Below, piece by piece: positions 62,682 through 64,000 of a stretch of 64,000 nucleotides of DNA. The notes beneath the pieces are model-generated. The model searched no databases. It was given only the letters and a program-made list of their open reading frames with translations, and had not been told where the DNA came from. Position 1 is the first letter of the stretch. Each line of letters begins with the position of its first letter. The DNA comes from Pseudomonadota bacterium. GTDB lineage: Bacteria; Pseudomonadota; Alphaproteobacteria; Rhizobiales; Xanthobacteraceae. The stretch is from positions 5,951-69,950 of the forward strand of contig JAFAGM010000069.1 of NCBI GenBank assembly GCA_023422775.1. The letters are read 5' to 3'. Made by a program: the position numbers and the translations under genes.

Positions 62682-63569
62682 ATGATCGATATCGGCTTTA
62701 TCGGCCTCGGCACTATGGGGCGCCCGATGGCGGGCCATCTGCAAGCTGCCGGCCATCGCCTGTTCCTGCACGATGTCGCGCCGATTGCGGCGGAACTGGT
62801 TGCCGCCGGCGGCGTGGTCTGCAAGTCGGGCAAGGAGGTTGCCGCTCAATCCGATGTCGTGATCATCATGGTGCCGGATACGCCGCATGTGGAAGCGGTC
62901 TTGTTCGGGCCGGGCGGCGTCGCGGAAGGGCTCTCGAAGGGACAGATCGTCGTCGACATGAGCTCGATCTCGCCGCTCGCCACCAAGGAATTCGCCAGGA
63001 AGGTCGAAGCGCTCGGCGCCGACTATCTCGATGCGCCGGTGTCCGGCGGTGAGGTCGGCGCCAAGGCCGCAAGCCTGACCATCATGGTCGGTGGACCGGA
63101 GCGGGCGTTCAACACCATGAAGCCGGTGTTCGACAGGATGGGCAAGAACGTTACCCTCGTCGGCGCCAACGGCGATGGCCAGACCACCAAGGTCGCCAAC
63201 CAGATCATCGTCGCTCTGACGATCGAGGCGGTCGGCGAGGCGCTGCTATTTGCATCGAAGGCCGGCGCGGATCCGGCATTGGTGCGGCAGGCGCTGATGG
63301 GCGGTTTTGCGTCATCGCGGATTCTCGAAGTGCACGGCGAGCGGATGATAAAGCGAAACTTCGATCCGGGCTTTCGCATCGAACTGCACCAGAAGGACCT
63401 CAATCTCGCGCTCGAGGGCGCGCGTGCGCTCGGCCTCTCGCTGCCCAGTACCGCGGTCGCGCAGCAATTGTTCTCATCCTGCACCGCGCATGGCGGCAAG
63501 GCGTGGGACCATTCGGGAATGGTTCGCGCGCTGGAGATGATGGCGAGCCATCAGGTTGCAAAGGGGTGA
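62682..63569 (+). CDS. glxR: 2-hydroxy-3-oxopropionate (tartronate semialdehyde) reductase-like dehydrogenase
   Basis: 295-residue beta-hydroxyacid dehydrogenase. The NAD(P) loop IGFIGLGTMGRPMAGHLQAA is followed by substrate motif DAPVSGGEVGAKAASLTIMV and catalytic Lys in GQTTKVANQIIV, then HQKDLNLALEGARAL. These match GarR/GlxR, which reduces tartronate semialdehyde to D-glycerate in glyoxylate assimilation. GGGGAGAG lies before ATG 62682. It could link to two-carbon (oxalate/glyoxylate) metabolism, but 3-hydroxyisobutyrate-type activity cannot be excluded. Confidence 0.85.
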   Translation: MIDIGFIGLGTMGRPMAGHLQAAGHRLFLHDVAPIAAELVAAGGVVCKSGKEVAAQSDVVIIMVPDTPHVEAVLFGPGGVAEGLSKGQIVVDMSSISPLATKEFARKVEALGADYLDAPVSGGEVGAKAASLTIMVGGPERAFNTMKPVFDRMGKNVTLVGANGDGQTTKVANQIIVALTIEAVGEALLFASKAGADPALVRQALMGGFASSRILEVHGERMIKRNFDPGFRIELHQKDLNLALEGARALGLSLPSTAVAQQLFSSCTAHGGKAWDHSGMVRALEMMASHQVAKG

Positions 63570-63589
63570 TGGTTCCGCCGGACCATCAC
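63566..63589 (+). terminator. Hairpin at the end of the reductase gene
   Basis: Perfect 8-bp stem GTGATGGT/ACCATCAC with an 8-nt loop, overlapping the stop codon. It is followed by GGAACTGAAGAAAAAACGG but no T tract. Confidence 0.5.
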
Positions 63590-63686
63590 GGAACTGAAGA
63601 AAAAACGGTCACGCAAGCGGCATAGGGAAGCGGAACATCTCGTTCCTCCAATGGTTGACGCATCATCAAAGCCACTGGAGGACATG

Positions 63687-64000
63687 ATGTACACTCGACT
63701 TGCCGTTTCCGTGCTTGCCGCCTCGCTGCTGACGTCGGGCGCGGCTTTCGCTCAATCGACCACCGCTCAGGGCGCAGCCGACGGCGCTGCCGCAGGCGGA
63801 CAGGTCGGCGGTCCGATCGGCGCGATGGTTGGCGGCACGGTCGGCGCTGCCGTCGGCGCAGCGGCGGAAATTCCGAACGCCGTGATCAACGGGATCCCGC
63901 GGGACCGCTCAGTCGTGGTTCGCGAGCGGGTGGTGGTGGGCGAACCGCTGCCGGACACCGTCGTGCTCCGGCCGGTGCCGAGCCACGCGGAGTATAACTA
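63687..64000 (+). CDS. DUF1236 exported protein (3' truncated)
   Basis: At least 104 residues, running off the window. Signal peptide MYTRLAVSVLAASLLTSGAA (cleavage near AFAQ), a Gly/Ala-rich low-complexity stretch (GAADGAAAGGQVGGPIGAMV), then the DUF1236 consensus VVGEPLPDTVVLRPVPS near the visible end. GGAGG lies five bases before ATG 63687; a second ATG three bases earlier is too close. Bradyrhizobium has many such proteins of unknown function. Confidence 0.82.
   Translation, partial: MYTRLAVSVLAASLLTSGAAFAQSTTAQGAADGAAAGGQVGGPIGAMVGGTVGAAVGAAAEIPNAVINGIPRDRSVVVRERVVVGEPLPDTVVLRPVPSHAEYN

Overview
The window is a 64 kb piece of a GC-rich alphaproteobacterial chromosome. It looks like Bradyrhizobium or a close Nitrobacteraceae relative. 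This is a judgement from gene families and gene order (cytochrome c biogenesis – DegP – two-component system – glnE; the fds formate dehydrogenase operon; PsiF, DUF1236 and DUF459 proteins; bradyrhizobial palindromic repeats), not from a marker gene. No rRNA, tRNA, CRISPR array, phage or insertion sequence was recognised.

Layout. 1-7.6 kb: the 3' end of ccmH, a DegP-type protease, and a tightly overlapping operon of OmpR-type regulator, sensor kinase and glnE. 7.7-9.9 kb: an ECF sigma factor with its RskA-like anti-sigma factor, divergent from a secreted DUF4394 protein; both directions carry the same promoter-like motif. 10-16 kb: the NAD-dependent formate dehydrogenase operon fdsGBA-fdhD-fdsD. 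16.2-20.5 kb: a tartrate/D-malate-type dehydrogenase, an orphan TctC-type binding protein and two LysR regulators. 20.5-24.4 kb: a PAS sensor kinase and a cation-diffusion-facilitator transporter. 24.7-38.4 kb: mostly single genes (RibD-like reductase, PsiF, NYN protein, aldo/keto reductase, TonB-dependent receptor, quinone-type oxidoreductase, nitronate monooxygenase, SGNH hydrolase, RlpA) and small proteins of unknown function. A DUF2252 gene remnant lies at 38.6 kb.

39-50 kb is the most coherent accessory block. It holds a CBS protein, the TctCBA tripartite transporter, formyl-CoA transferase (frc), oxalyl-CoA decarboxylase (oxc), a GntR/FCD regulator and a divergent NDP-forming acyl-CoA synthetase. 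A 17-bp palindromic motif (TGGCATACCAAATGCCA and variants) occurs in the GntR/synthetase, tctC and CBS promoter regions, which suggests one GntR regulon for oxalate (or a related diacid). Formate from this route could be oxidised by the Fds enzyme 30 kb away. A tartronate-semialdehyde-type reductase (glxR-like) is at 62.7 kb.

50-64 kb: a divergent aspartokinase, a PhaC-like hydrolase, a GNAT protein, a tandem universal stress protein, a FixJ-type regulator with a MASE1 sensor kinase, an NhaD-type antiporter, TenA divergent from an MFS carrier, a DUF808 membrane protein, a second CBS protein, the GlxR-like reductase and a truncated DUF1236 protein at the edge. A gap-free repeat of about 100 bp lies in both the GNAT/usp and the kinase/nhaD divergent promoter regions.
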